The notes beneath the pieces are model-generated. The model was not told where the DNA came from, did not search any database, and saw only the letters and a list, made by a program, of their open reading frames with translations. DNA of 40,263 nucleotides from Acidocella sp. (lineage in GTDB: Bacteria > Pseudomonadota > Alphaproteobacteria > Acetobacterales > Acetobacteraceae): assembly GCF_027352905.1 (NCBI RefSeq), contig NZ_DAIEIF010000026.1, positions 1 through 40,263 of the forward strand. Direction: 5' to 3'. The translations under genes and the position numbers were made by a program. This document shows, one piece after another, positions 20,414-29,288 of the stretch (its first letter is position 1; each line of letters begins with the position of its first letter).

Positions 20414-21934
20414 ATGAACCAGCTCGGCTTTCCCATCCTCTCGCTCATCACCTATCTGCCGCTGCTGGGCGCCTTCATCGTCGCCACGCTGGGCGGCGAT
20501 GACGCGCGGGCCGCCGCCAAGGCGCGGGGGATCGCCTTAATCACCTCGCTGGCGGTGCTGCTGCTCGGCATCTTCGTCTGGGCGCGCTTCCAGCCCGGTT
20601 TCGCCGGCTATCAATTCGTCGAGGCCGCGCCCTGGCTCGCCGGCATCAATGTCGAGTACCGCATGGGTGTGGACGGCATCAGCCTGTTCCTCATCATGCT
20701 CACGCTGGGTCTCACCCCCATCGCCATCCTCGCCAGCCATGGCATCAAAACCCGGGTGCGCTCCTTCTTCGCGGCGCTTTTGCTGCTGGAGACGATGACG
20801 ATCGGCATGTTCGCCGCCACGGATTTCATCCTGTTCTATGTGTTCTTCGAGGCGGTGCTGCTGCCGATGTATCTCATCATCGGCGTGTGGGGCGGCCCCC
20901 GGCGTATCTATGCCGCCGTCAAATTCTTCGTCTTCACCTTGGCCGGCTCGCTGTTCATGATCCTGGCGGTGGTGTGGCTCTGGCGCCATGTCGGCACCAC
21001 GGATATCGCGGTGATGACTCACACCCCCATTGGCCGTTCCGCCCAGATGTGGCTGTTCCTGGCCTTCCTCGCGGCGTTCGGTGTCAAGGCGGCGGTCTGG
21101 CCCCTGCATACCTGGCTGCCGGACGCCTATGGGGAGGCACCGGTGCCGGGCACCGTCATGCTGGCGGCGGTGCTCTCTAAAATGGGCGCCTATGGCTTCC
21201 TGCGCTTCGCCTTGCCGATGCTGCCCCTGGCCTCCGCCGCGGCGGCCCCGCTGATGTTCGCGCTCGGCGTGGTGGCGGTCATCTACATCTCCTATGTCGC
21301 TTTGGCGCAAACGGACATGAAGCGGCTCATCGCCTATTCCTCCGCCGCCCATATGGGTGTCATTATCATTGGCCTCTTTACCTTCACCGTAGAGGGTATC
21401 GAGGGCGCGCTGTTCCAGATGCTGAGCCATGGCATCGTCATCGCCGGGCTGTTTCTCTGCGGCGGGGTGCTCACCGCCCGGGGTGAGGCGCTGACCTTGA
21501 AAAACCTCGGCGGGCTGGCGGCGAACATGCCGGTCTTCGCGGCGGCGCTGATGCTATTCTCGCTCGCCAATATGGGCCTGCCCGGCACATCCGGCTTCAT
21601 CGGCGAGTTTCTGGTCATCATCGGCGCGATGAAGGTGAATTTCTGGGTCTCCCTGCTCGGCGGGGCGGGCATGGTGCTGGGCGCGGCCTATATGCTGGTG
21701 ATGCTGCGCGCCGTGCTCTTCGAGAAAAGCGCGAACCCGCGCCTGGCCAAGCTCAAGGATCTCAACGCCCGCGAATACGCCATGCTGCTGCCCCTGGCGG
21801 CGCTGGTGATGTGGCTGGGCATCTATCCCTCCAGCTTCACCCATGCCTTCGACGCGCCGGTCGCCGCCCTGGTGCAGGCGCATATCGCCGCCCTCAACCC
21901 GCATATGGCGCTGGCCATGGTGACCGCCAAATGA
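20414..21934 (+). CDS. nuoM: NADH-quinone oxidoreductase subunit M
   Basis: This 506-aa antiporter-like subunit (ND4 homolog) has about 14 transmembrane helices. The conserved Glu146 in FYVFFEAVLLPMYLIIG and Lys225 in FGVKAAVWPLHTWLPDA are the proton-path residues. The Tyr-Ser-Ser motif LIAYSSAAHMG is also present. It starts one base after the nuoL stop and its stop overlaps the nuoN ATG. Confidence 0.98.
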   Translation: MNQLGFPILSLITYLPLLGAFIVATLGGDDARAAAKARGIALITSLAVLLLGIFVWARFQPGFAGYQFVEAAPWLAGINVEYRMGVDGISLFLIMLTLGLTPIAILASHGIKTRVRSFFAALLLLETMTIGMFAATDFILFYVFFEAVLLPMYLIIGVWGGPRRIYAAVKFFVFTLAGSLFMILAVVWLWRHVGTTDIAVMTHTPIGRSAQMWLFLAFLAAFGVKAAVWPLHTWLPDAYGEAPVPGTVMLAAVLSKMGAYGFLRFALPMLPLASAAAAPLMFALGVVAVIYISYVALAQTDMKRLIAYSSAAHMGVIIIGLFTFTVEGIEGALFQMLSHGIVIAGLFLCGGVLTARGEALTLKNLGGLAANMPVFAAALMLFSLANMGLPGTSGFIGEFLVIIGAMKVNFWVSLLGGAGMVLGAAYMLVMLRAVLFEKSANPRLAKLKDLNAREYAMLLPLAALVMWLGIYPSSFTHAFDAPVAALVQAHIAALNPHMALAMVTAK

Positions 21935-23346
21935 CACCTTCTCCGTTGCTCCCCGCTCTCATTCTCGGTCTTGGCGGCATGGCGCTGTTGCTGATCGGCG
22001 TTCTTGCCAAAGCCAACCGCGCCCAGGGCGTCACCATGGGGGCGATATTGCTCCTCCTCATCGCCGCCGGTCTTTCCCTGCTGGCGCCGGACGCCGTGCT
22101 GTTCAGCGGGTTGCTGAAGACCAGCCTGTTCACCCGCTACGCCGATACGCTCATCTATCTCGGCGCCATCGCCGCGCTCATCCTCTCCGTGGATTTCAAC
22201 CAGCGTGAGGGCATCGCCCGGTTCGAATACCCGGTATTGGTACTCTTCGCGGTGCTGGGGATGGTCGTGATGGTCTCCGCCGCCGACATGATGACGCTCT
22301 ATGTCGGCTTCGAGCTGCAATCGCTCGCCATGTACATCACCGCGGCGCTGGCCCGGGATAATCCGCGCTCCGCCGAGGCGGGGCTGAAATATTTCGTCCT
22401 GGGCGCGCTGGCCTCCGGCCTGCTCGTCTATGGCATCTCGCTGGTCTATGGCTTCGCGGGCACCACCAATTTCGCCGCGCTGGCGGCTGTGCTCCGGGAA
22501 GGCGCCGGGGCGGGCACCGTCGCGGGGGTGGTGTTCGTGCTGGTCGGGCTGGCGTTCAAAATCTCCGCCGCGCCCTTCCATATGTGGACGCCGGATGTCT
22601 ATGAGGGCGCGCCCAGCTCCGTCACCGCCTTGTTCGCCACCGCGCCCAAGGCGGCGGCTCTGGCGCTGCTGCTCTCGGTTATGGCCGGGCCGTTCGGCGG
22701 GCTGGTGGCGCAATGGCAGTTGCTCATCCAGATCCTCGCCATCATCTCCATGGCCTGGGGGGCGCTGGCGGCCATCGGCCAGTCCAACATCAAGCGCCTG
22801 CTTGCCTATTCCTCCATCAGCCATATGGGCTACGCGCTGATGGGGCTGGCGACCGGCACGCTGGCCGGGGTGCAATCCAGCCTCGTCTATGTCGCGATCT
22901 ATGTGGTGATGTCCTTCGGCTGTTTCGCCTGCGTGGTGGCGATGCGCCGCAATGGCCGCGCGGTCGAGCGGATCAGCGATCTCGCCGGCCTGGCGGGCGA
23001 GCATCCGGCCTATGCCTTCGTCTTCGCCGTGTTCATGTGGGCCATGGCCGGCATCCCGCCGCTCTCCGGCTTCTTCGCCAAGCTCTACGTCTTCGCCACC
23101 GCCTTTAATGCCGGGCTGGATGCGCTGGCCATCATCGGTATCGTTACCAGCGTCATCAGCGCCTTCTATTATCTGCGCGTGATCAAGGTGATGTATTTCG
23201 ACCAAGGTCAGCCGCAATTCGACCGCACGGCCGCCGGGCCGGGCTTCGTGATGGCCGTGGGCGCGCTGGTGACGATCTTCTTCATCATCCTGCCCAGCCC
23301 GCTGGTGGCGGCGGCGGGGGCGGCGGCCAAGGCTTTGATGGGGTGA
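21931..23346 (+). CDS. nuoN: NADH-quinone oxidoreductase subunit N
   Basis: This 471-aa antiporter-like subunit (ND2 homolog) has about 14 transmembrane helices. Glu128 in YVGFELQSLAMYI and the later lysine in VGLAFKISAAPFHMWTPDVYEG are the characteristic buried charges. I use ATG 21931 (ATGA overlap with nuoM) rather than an upstream in-frame ATG inside nuoM, which would add 40 residues without membrane character. Its last bases overlap the birA GTG, making birA a translational continuation of the operon. Confidence 0.98.
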   Translation: MTPSPLLPALILGLGGMALLLIGVLAKANRAQGVTMGAILLLLIAAGLSLLAPDAVLFSGLLKTSLFTRYADTLIYLGAIAALILSVDFNQREGIARFEYPVLVLFAVLGMVVMVSAADMMTLYVGFELQSLAMYITAALARDNPRSAEAGLKYFVLGALASGLLVYGISLVYGFAGTTNFAALAAVLREGAGAGTVAGVVFVLVGLAFKISAAPFHMWTPDVYEGAPSSVTALFATAPKAAALALLLSVMAGPFGGLVAQWQLLIQILAIISMAWGALAAIGQSNIKRLLAYSSISHMGYALMGLATGTLAGVQSSLVYVAIYVVMSFGCFACVVAMRRNGRAVERISDLAGLAGEHPAYAFVFAVFMWAMAGIPPLSGFFAKLYVFATAFNAGLDALAIIGIVTSVISAFYYLRVIKVMYFDQGQPQFDRTAAGPGFVMAVGALVTIFFIILPSPLVAAAGAAAKALMG

Positions 23347-24056
23347 TCGCCTGGCGGCTGGAAAGCCACGCCACGCTCGCCTCCACCTCCGATGAAGCGG
23401 TGCGCCGGGCCAAGGCGGGGGAGGCGGCCGGGCTCGCCATCCTCGCCTTGCGGCAGAGCGCGGGGCGCGGCTCGCGCGGGCGGAGCTGGACCGCGCCGGC
23501 GGGCAATCTCAACCTCTCCATCCTGCTGCGGCCCGCGCGCGCCATGGCCGAGGCCGGGCTGTTCTCCCTCATCTGCGGCATCGCCGTGGCCGAGGCGCTG
23601 GAGGGTCTGGGCGCGCGGGATTTGCGGCTGAAATGGCCAAATGACGTGCTGCTGGGAGAGGCGAAGCTGGCGGGCATTCTCATCGATGCCTCGGCCAAGC
23701 AGGACCGGCTGGAATGGCTGGTGGCGGGCATCGGCGTCAATCTGCGCGCCGCGCCGGAAATTCCGGGCCGCGCCACGGCCGCCCTGGCGGCGCAGGGGCT
23801 GGTGATCCCGCCCGAGACCGCCGCCTGGGCGGTGCTGGACCGGCTCGCCCTCTGGCTGGAGGCCGCGCCCGCGCAAATCCGCGCCGCCTGGCTGGCGCGC
23901 GGCCCCGCCCCCGGCGCCCCGCTCCAGCTCGCCCGCGGGGCGGAGGTGCTGCGCGGGCGCTTTGCGGGTCTCTCCGAGGCCGGCGAATTGCTGTTGCGCC
24001 GCGAAGATCGTATCGAGGCCGTCAATACCGGCGAGATCCTGCTCGGCGGGGCCTGA
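23343..24056 (+). CDS. birA: Biotin--[acetyl-CoA-carboxylase] ligase (no DNA-binding domain)
   Basis: This 237-aa enzyme attaches biotin to the carboxyl carrier protein of acetyl-CoA carboxylase, using ATP. The catalytic domain shows the biotinyl-adenylate motif GRGSRGR (residues 41-47) and KWPNDVLL (97-104), followed by an SH3-like C-terminal domain. The N-terminal helix-turn-helix repressor domain of E. coli BirA is absent, so it is a monofunctional ligase and not a repressor of biotin synthesis. The GTG start lies inside the nuoN stop (GTGA) and coaX follows after 10 bases. Confidence 0.96.
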   Translation: MIAWRLESHATLASTSDEAVRRAKAGEAAGLAILALRQSAGRGSRGRSWTAPAGNLNLSILLRPARAMAEAGLFSLICGIAVAEALEGLGARDLRLKWPNDVLLGEAKLAGILIDASAKQDRLEWLVAGIGVNLRAAPEIPGRATAALAAQGLVIPPETAAWAVLDRLALWLEAAPAQIRAAWLARGPAPGAPLQLARGAEVLRGRFAGLSEAGELLLRREDRIEAVNTGEILLGGA

Positions 24057-24066
24057 AGGAGGGTGC

Positions 24067-24876
24067 ATGCTGCTGGTCATCGATGCGGGCAACACCAATG
24101 TCGTGTTCGCGGTGCATGATGGGGAGGAGTGGCGGGGGAACTGGCGGCTGGCCACCTCCGCCCAGCGCACCTCCGATGAATATGGCGTCTGGCTGGAGGT
24201 GCTGCTGCGCCGCGCGGGGATTTCCTCCAGCGATGTCAGCCGCGCCGTGATCGGCACGGTGGTGCCCGCCGCCCTCTACCATCTGCGCCGCCTTTGCCGG
24301 GAATGGTTCGCCACCGAGCCGCTGGTGGCCCGCGCCCCTCTCGATTGGGGGTTTGAAATCAAGACAGACAATCCCGATGGCGTGGGCGCGGACCGGCTGC
24401 TCAACGCGCTGGCGGCGCATACCCATTATCGCGGCCCGCTGGTGGTGGTGGATTTCGGTACCGCCACCACCTTCGACGTGGTGGACGAGAACGGCGCCTA
24501 TATCGGCGGCGCCATCTCGCCCGGCATCAACCTGTCCATCGAGGCGTTGCACCAGGCGGCGGCGCGGCTGCCGCGCATCGGCATCGGCCGCCCGCATTCC
24601 GTCATCGGCCGTGACACGGTGCCCGCCATGCAATCGGGCATCTATTGGGGCTATATCGGGCTGATCGAGGGGCTGCTGGCGCGCATCGAGGGCGAATTCG
24701 GCACCCGGCTCAAGGCCATCGCCACGGGGGGGCTGGCACCGCTCTTTGCCGAGGGCACCAGCAAATTCACCGCCATCGACCCTGATCTGACGCTGGAAGG
24801 GTTGCGCCTTCTCTCCCTGCGCAATAAGCCCCCCTCTTTGCCGCGCGATCGCGCGCGGTTCCTGGAAATCGACTAA
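24067..24876 (+). CDS. coaX: Type III pantothenate kinase
   Basis: This 269-aa ASKHA-fold kinase catalyses the first step of coenzyme A synthesis. It has the phosphate-binding motif DAGNTN (residues 6-11) and the pantothenate-site motif [12 protein letters not shown]. The second phosphate motif [11 protein letters not shown] is followed by [11 protein letters not shown]. The ATG at 24067 is supported by a strong AAGGAGG four bases upstream. It lies between birA and rnj, the usual alphaproteobacterial order. Confidence 0.97.
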   Translation: MLLVIDAGNTNVVFAVHDGEEWRGNWRLATSAQRTSDEYGVWLEVLLRRAGISSSDVSRAVIGTVVPAALYHLRRLCREWFATEPLVARAPLDWGFEIKTDNPDGVGADRLLNALAAHTHYRGPLVVVDFGTATTFDVVDENGAYIGGAISPGINLSIEALHQAAARLPRIGIGRPHSVIGRDTVPAMQSGIYWGYIGLIEGLLARIEGEFGTRLKAIATGGLAPLFAEGTSKFTAIDPDLTLEGLRLLSLRNKPPSLPRDRARFLEID

Positions 24877-24898
24877 GCGCGCTGGAGAATATGAAGTC

Positions 24899-26578
24899 GT
24901 GGCTGAAACCAAGGGCAATAACGCCGTGACGGAGGCGGGCGAGGCGGGGTTCATCTTCGTGCCGCTGGGCGGCACCGGCGAGATCGGGATGAATTTCAAC
25001 CTCTATGGCTATGACGGCGCCTGGATCGCGGTGGATTGCGGCATGGGCTTCGCCGGGCCGGATATCCCCGAGGCGGACATCCTACTGCCCGACCCCGCCT
25101 TCATCGCCCGCCAGCGCGAGGATCTGCTCGGCCTCGTCATCACCCATGCGCATGAGGACCATATCGGCGGCATCGCCCGGCTCTGGCCGCAGCTGCGCTG
25201 CCCGGTCTATGCCACCCCCTTCGCCGCCGCCGTCATCCGCCGCAAGCTCCAGGAAACCGGGTTGCAGCGCGAGGTCAAGCTGCATGTGCTGCCGCCCGGC
25301 GGAGCGCTCAGCCTCGGCCCCTTCCGCCTGCGCTTTATCCGCATGGCCCATTCGACCCCGGAGGCGCAATCCCTCGCCATCACCACGCCCGCGGGCACGG
25401 TGCTCCATACCGGGGATTGGAAATTCGACCCCGCCCCGGTGGTGGGGGAGACGACGGATGAGGCGGCGTTGAGGGCGCTGGGCGATGAGGGCGTGCTCGC
25501 CATCGTCTCCGATTCGACGAACGCGCTGGTGGAGGGGTATTCCGGCTCGGAGCTGGATGTGCGGAAAAATCTGGAGGCATTGCTGCCGGACCTCACCGGC
25601 CGGATCGCCATCACCTGCTTCGCCAGCAATGTCGCCCGCGTCGCCAGCATCATCGCCGCCGCCGAGCTGGCCGGGCGGCACGTGGCGCTGGTCGGGCGCA
25701 GCCTCAACAATTACATCGCCGCGGCGCAGGAGGCGGGCTATCTCAAGCACGTGCCGGATTTCGTGCCCGAGGAGGAGATGGGCAGCGTCCCGGACGATAA
25801 TCTGCTCATGCTCGTTACCGGCAGCCAGGGCGAACCGCGCTCGGCCATGGCGCGCATCGCCGCCGATTCGCACCGCTACGCCGTATTGGGGGAAGGGGAT
25901 AAGGCGATTTTTTCCTCCCGCGCCATTCCCGGCAACGAGCGCGCCATTTTCGCGGTGCAGGACCAGCTGGCCCGGCGCGGGGTGCGGGTGATCGTGGATG
26001 GCGATGAATTCGTGCATGTCTCCGGCCATCCGGCGCGGGAGGAGCTGCGCAAGCTCTACCGGCTGGTGCGGCCTAAATTCGTGATTCCCACCCATGGCGA
26101 GTGGCGGCATCTCTCCGCCCAGGCGGAGCTGGCGCGCGAGGAGGGCATCGAGACCCTGGTGGTGCAGGATGGCGATGTCGTGCTGTTCGGCCCGCACGGG
26201 CCGGAGGTGGTGGATTCCGTGCCCACTGGCAGGCTGGCCGTGGATGGAACCAAGGTGGTGCCGCTGAAGGAGGGGGTGCTGGCGGCGCGCCGGCGCATGC
26301 TCGCCAATGGCGTCGTCATCGGCAGCTTCGCCCTGGATTCGCGCGGCCGGCTCATCGGCCAGCCCCGCATCTCCGCCCCCGGCCTGCTCGACCAGCTCGA
26401 TGCGCGCCAGCGGGTGGAATATGAGCGGCAATTCCAAGGCTTGCTCCAGGATCTTGCCCCCTCCCTGCACGCGGATGAGGCCGCCTTCACCGATGCCGCC
26501 CGGGCCGGGTTGCGGCGCATCATCGGCAAGCCCCTCGGCAAGCGCCCCCTCGTGGATGTGCATATCCTCCCTGTTTGA
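24899..26578 (+). CDS. rnj: Ribonuclease J
   Basis: This 559-aa metallo-beta-lactamase/beta-CASP nuclease combines 5'-to-3' exonuclease and endonuclease activity and acts in mRNA and rRNA maturation. The zinc-binding motif is HAHEDH at residues 83-88, with further conserved sites HTGDWK, SDSTN, VSGHPAREEL and PTHGEWRHL. The fold begins at FVPLGGTGEIGMN. The start is uncertain: GTG 24899 has GGAG 11 bases upstream, while an in-frame GTG at 24926 would remove nine non-conserved residues. An ATG at 24891, out of frame, opens a 12-codon reading frame ending at 24929. It follows coaX after 22 bases. Confidence 0.96.
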   Translation: MAETKGNNAVTEAGEAGFIFVPLGGTGEIGMNFNLYGYDGAWIAVDCGMGFAGPDIPEADILLPDPAFIARQREDLLGLVITHAHEDHIGGIARLWPQLRCPVYATPFAAAVIRRKLQETGLQREVKLHVLPPGGALSLGPFRLRFIRMAHSTPEAQSLAITTPAGTVLHTGDWKFDPAPVVGETTDEAALRALGDEGVLAIVSDSTNALVEGYSGSELDVRKNLEALLPDLTGRIAITCFASNVARVASIIAAAELAGRHVALVGRSLNNYIAAAQEAGYLKHVPDFVPEEEMGSVPDDNLLMLVTGSQGEPRSAMARIAADSHRYAVLGEGDKAIFSSRAIPGNERAIFAVQDQLARRGVRVIVDGDEFVHVSGHPAREELRKLYRLVRPKFVIPTHGEWRHLSAQAELAREEGIETLVVQDGDVVLFGPHGPEVVDSVPTGRLAVDGTKVVPLKEGVLAARRRMLANGVVIGSFALDSRGRLIGQPRISAPGLLDQLDARQRVEYERQFQGLLQDLAPSLHADEAAFTDAARAGLRRIIGKPLGKRPLVDVHILPV

Positions 26579-26712
26579 TTGTTTTCTAAGCCATTCTGGT
26601 CGATCGTTTGGGTTTATGACTAAATTTAAGGCGAAGACCGGCTCGGGGGTGCGTTTTTCCGGTTTTGGCGAGTGCTTTTTTCTCGACGCCGGCCATGCCG
26701 CGCTGCAATATG

Positions 26713-26743
26713 AGCCTCAGGATGAGGCTGGTTCTTCATCCTG
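26713..26743 (+). other. Overlapping, mutually exclusive hairpins in the rnj-acyltransferase gap
   Basis: Hairpin A pairs AGCCTCA (26713-26719) with TGAGGCT (26723-26729). Hairpin B pairs CAGGATGA (26718-26725) with TCATCCTG (26736-26743). They share bases and cannot form together. They lie in the 245-base gap between rnj and the acyltransferase, 32 bases upstream of an intrinsic terminator. The rest of the gap shows no recognised gene or promoter. Whether the RNA switches between these states is inference. Confidence 0.45.
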
Positions 26744-26774
26744 CCGTGTGACTGGCGTTTCCTCCCTGAACTTG

Positions 26775-26814
26775 GCCCGCCGCCCGCAAGGGCTGGCGGG
26801 CTTCTTTCTCTTTG
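26775..26814 (+). terminator. Intrinsic terminator immediately upstream of the acyltransferase start
   Basis: GCCCGCC (26775-26781) pairs with GGCGGGC (26795-26801), and an inner GCCC/GGGC stem carries a GCAA tetraloop, giving an 11-bp stem with one bulged T. TTCTTTCTCTTT follows. It would end the nuo-birA-coaX-rnj transcript 197 bases after the rnj stop. The next start codon is only 10 bases beyond the T-rich tail. Confidence 0.85.
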
Positions 26815-26823
26815 GCTAGAGCA

Positions 26824-27987
26824 ATGCCAGCGATGAGCCAGCCGCGCGAAATTTCCGACCTGACGATCTGTCGCGCGTTTTTCGCGGCCTGGGTGTTCGT
26901 CTACCATGTCGGCCTCTATCTCAACGCCCCGGCCTGGCTGGGGCCGCTGGCGGGGCTGGTCCGCCACGGCTATATGGGGGTGGACGGATTCTTCATCCTC
27001 TCCGGGCTGATCCTGATGCATAGCCATCCGGAATTCCGCGCGCCCAAAATGCACGCCCCCCTCCCTGAATTCCGCTTTCCTCCCCTTGCCGCCGTGCTGC
27101 GCTTCTATGCCAAGCGGCTGGGGCGGATCTATCCCGTGCATCTCGCCACTCTCCTCATCCTGGCGGGGCTGGCGGCGGCCGGCCTCGCCGCCGGGCTTTC
27201 CCCGCGCGCGCCGCAGCGTTTCGGCCTGGGGGCGCTCCTGGAGAATCTGCTGCTCGTGCAGGGCTGGGGCGGCGATCATTTCGGCGCCTGGAATTACCCT
27301 TCCTGGTCGATCAGCACGGAATGGGCCGGTTATCTCCTCTTTCCCTTCTTCGCGCTGCTCATCACCTATTGGCCGGCCATCGTCGCGATGCAGTTCGCCG
27401 TCATCACCTTTCCCATACTCGGCTTTCTCTATTTCTTCTTCGGGCATAGTCTCAATCTGGCCTTTTCTCTCGGGCTGCTGCGATTCTTTCCTGAATTCAT
27501 CGCCGGCATCGCGGCCTGGCGCATGGCCGCCATGGTGGCAGACAGCCCCAGCTGGCGGGGATTGTTCTTATGGGGCGGCCTGCTGCTCCTCCTCGCCGGC
27601 GCGGTGGTTTTGGGGGATCTCGGGATCGTCGCCGGCCTGTGGTCCCTGCTCTTCGCCTTGTATCTGCGGGCCGATACCGGACTGCCGCCCTTGTTCGGGC
27701 GGCGGCCCTTGCTGCACTTCCTCGGCGAGCTTTCCTATTGTTTTTATATGAGCTTCGCCATCGCGGAACTCGTCACCGTCCAGTTGTTCCGCCATCTCGG
27801 CTGGCAGCCCGCGCAGGAGACGCTGCTCTTCGCGGCGGGGATGACCGCCCTTACCTTCGGCCTCGCCTTGCTGCTGCGCTTCCTCGTCGAGCAACCCTGC
27901 CGGCGCGCCGTCAACCGCTGGCTGTCGCCCGCCGCCGCGCCGGACGCGCCGGACGCGCCCGCCCCCTCGACTCCCTCTTTGTTCTAA
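26824..27987 (+). CDS. Membrane acyltransferase, acyltransferase-3 (OafA/YrhL-like) family
   Basis: This 387-aa integral membrane protein has about ten hydrophobic segments. Family hallmarks are the catalytic His in helix 1 ([13 protein letters not shown]), [14 protein letters not shown], the Arg/Pro-His motif [26 protein letters not shown], and [13 protein letters not shown] near the C-terminus. These enzymes transfer acetyl or other acyl groups to surface sugars or lipids, but the substrate cannot be read from sequence. The cytoplasmic tail ends in a Pro/Ala-rich stretch with a DAP repeat. ATG 26824 is used; ATG 26833 is an alternative, and neither has a clear Shine-Dalgarno. A terminator lies directly upstream. 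proS starts eight bases after the stop, so the two genes probably share a transcript. Confidence 0.9.
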   Translation: MPAMSQPREISDLTICRAFFAAWVFVYHVGLYLNAPAWLGPLAGLVRHGYMGVDGFFILSGLILMHSHPEFRAPKMHAPLPEFRFPPLAAVLRFYAKRLGRIYPVHLATLLILAGLAAAGLAAGLSPRAPQRFGLGALLENLLLVQGWGGDHFGAWNYPSWSISTEWAGYLLFPFFALLITYWPAIVAMQFAVITFPILGFLYFFFGHSLNLAFSLGLLRFFPEFIAGIAAWRMAAMVADSPSWRGLFLWGGLLLLLAGAVVLGDLGIVAGLWSLLFALYLRADTGLPPLFGRRPLLHFLGELSYCFYMSFAIAELVTVQLFRHLGWQPAQETLLFAAGMTALTFGLALLLRFLVEQPCRRAVNRWLSPAAAPDAPDAPAPSTPSLF

Positions 27988-27995
27988 GGTCCGCC

Positions 27996-29288
27996 ATGCG
28001 TCTGTCCAAAAGCCTCATTCCCACCTTGAAAGAGACGCCCGCCGAGGCGCAGATCGTCTCCCACCGGCTGATGCTGCGCGCCGGCATGGTCCGGCAGATG
28101 GCCTCCGGCATCTATGCCTGGCTGCCGCTGGGCCAGCGCGTGCTCGCCAATATCGCCCGCATCGTGCGCGAGGAGCAGGACGCGGCGGGGGCGGAGGAGG
28201 TGCTGATGCCCACCATCCAGAGCGCCGATCTCTGGCGGGAATCCGGCCGCTACGACGCCTATGGCAAGGAGATGCTGCGCATCACCGACCGGCATGAGCG
28301 CGAGTTGCTCTATGGCCCCACCAATGAGGAGATGATCACCGCCATCATGCGGGACGCGGTGAAAAGCTACCGGGAGCTGCCGCAGATCCCGTACCACATC
28401 CAATGGAAATTCCGGGATGAGCTGCGCCCGCGCTTCGGCGTGCTGCGCGGCCGGGAATTCTTGATGAAGGACGCCTACAGCTTCGATCTCGACCGGGCGG
28501 GGGCGGTGGTCTCCTACAAGAAGATGATGCTCGCCTATATGCGCACCTTCCAGCGCCTCGGCATCACCGCCATTCCCATGCGCGCCGATACCGGCCAGAT
28601 CGGCGGCGATCTCAGCCATGAATTCCACGTCCTCGCTCCCACCGGCGAATCCGGCGTGTTCTACGACGCCGCCTTCGAGGCGGGGGACGCGCTGGCGGCC
28701 ACGGATATCGAGCAATTCTACGCCCAGATGACCGGCATCTACGCCGCCACCGACGAGAAGCACGACCTCGCCGCCTGGAACAACGTGCCGCCGGAACGCC
28801 GCCGCGAGGGGCGCGGCATCGAGGTGGGGCAGATTTTCTATTTCGGCACCAAATATTCGCAGGCGATGGACTTCGCCGTCACTGGCCCGGATGGCCGGCG
28901 CATCCATCCCGAGATGGGTTCCTATGGCATCGGCGTGTCGCGCCTGGCCGGCGCCATCATCGAGGCCCGGCATGACGAGGCGGGCATCATCTGGCCGGAC
29001 GCCGTCGCCCCCTTCCGGGCCGTCATTCTCAACCTCCGCCAGGGCGACGCCGCCACTGACCCGCTTTGCGAGCAGCTCTACGCGGCGCTGGGGCGCGAGG
29101 CGCTGTATGACGACCGCGAGGAACGGGCGGGGGTGAAATTCGCCGAGGCCGATCTGCTCGGCCATCCCTGGCAGATCATCATCGGCCCGCGCGGCGCCGC
29201 CCAAGGCCAGGTGGAGCTTAAACGCCGCGCAACCGGCGAGCGGTTCGAGCTGCCGGTGGCGGAGGCTCTCGTCCGGGTGCGGGGCTGA
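27996..29288 (+). CDS. proS: Prolyl-tRNA synthetase (short, alphaproteobacterial type)
   Basis: This 430-aa class II synthetase charges tRNA-Pro. Class II motif 2 lies in [21 protein letters not shown], motif 3 in [14 protein letters not shown], and the TxE-type loop is GPTNEEMIT. The insertion editing domain between motifs 2 and 3 found in the ~570-aa bacterial enzyme is absent, so misacylated Ala-tRNA-Pro would have to be cleared in trans. This short form is usual in alphaproteobacteria. ATG 27996 begins [15 protein letters not shown], the family N-terminus; upstream in-frame codons lie inside the acyltransferase. Its TGA overlaps the lolC ATG. Confidence 0.98.
   Translation: MRLSKSLIPTLKETPAEAQIVSHRLMLRAGMVRQMASGIYAWLPLGQRVLANIARIVREEQDAAGAEEVLMPTIQSADLWRESGRYDAYGKEMLRITDRHERELLYGPTNEEMITAIMRDAVKSYRELPQIPYHIQWKFRDELRPRFGVLRGREFLMKDAYSFDLDRAGAVVSYKKMMLAYMRTFQRLGITAIPMRADTGQIGGDLSHEFHVLAPTGESGVFYDAAFEAGDALAATDIEQFYAQMTGIYAATDEKHDLAAWNNVPPERRREGRGIEVGQIFYFGTKYSQAMDFAVTGPDGRRIHPEMGSYGIGVSRLAGAIIEARHDEAGIIWPDAVAPFRAVILNLRQGDAATDPLCEQLYAALGREALYDDREERAGVKFAEADLLGHPWQIIIGPRGAAQGQVELKRRATGERFELPVAEALVRVRG

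Noticed and set aside
26616-26819. Possible 67-aa protein in the rnj-acyltransferase gap
   Set aside because: It has no Shine-Dalgarno or recognisable domain, and its last third is the terminator hairpin and T-rich tail. The region is better explained as an RNA leader.
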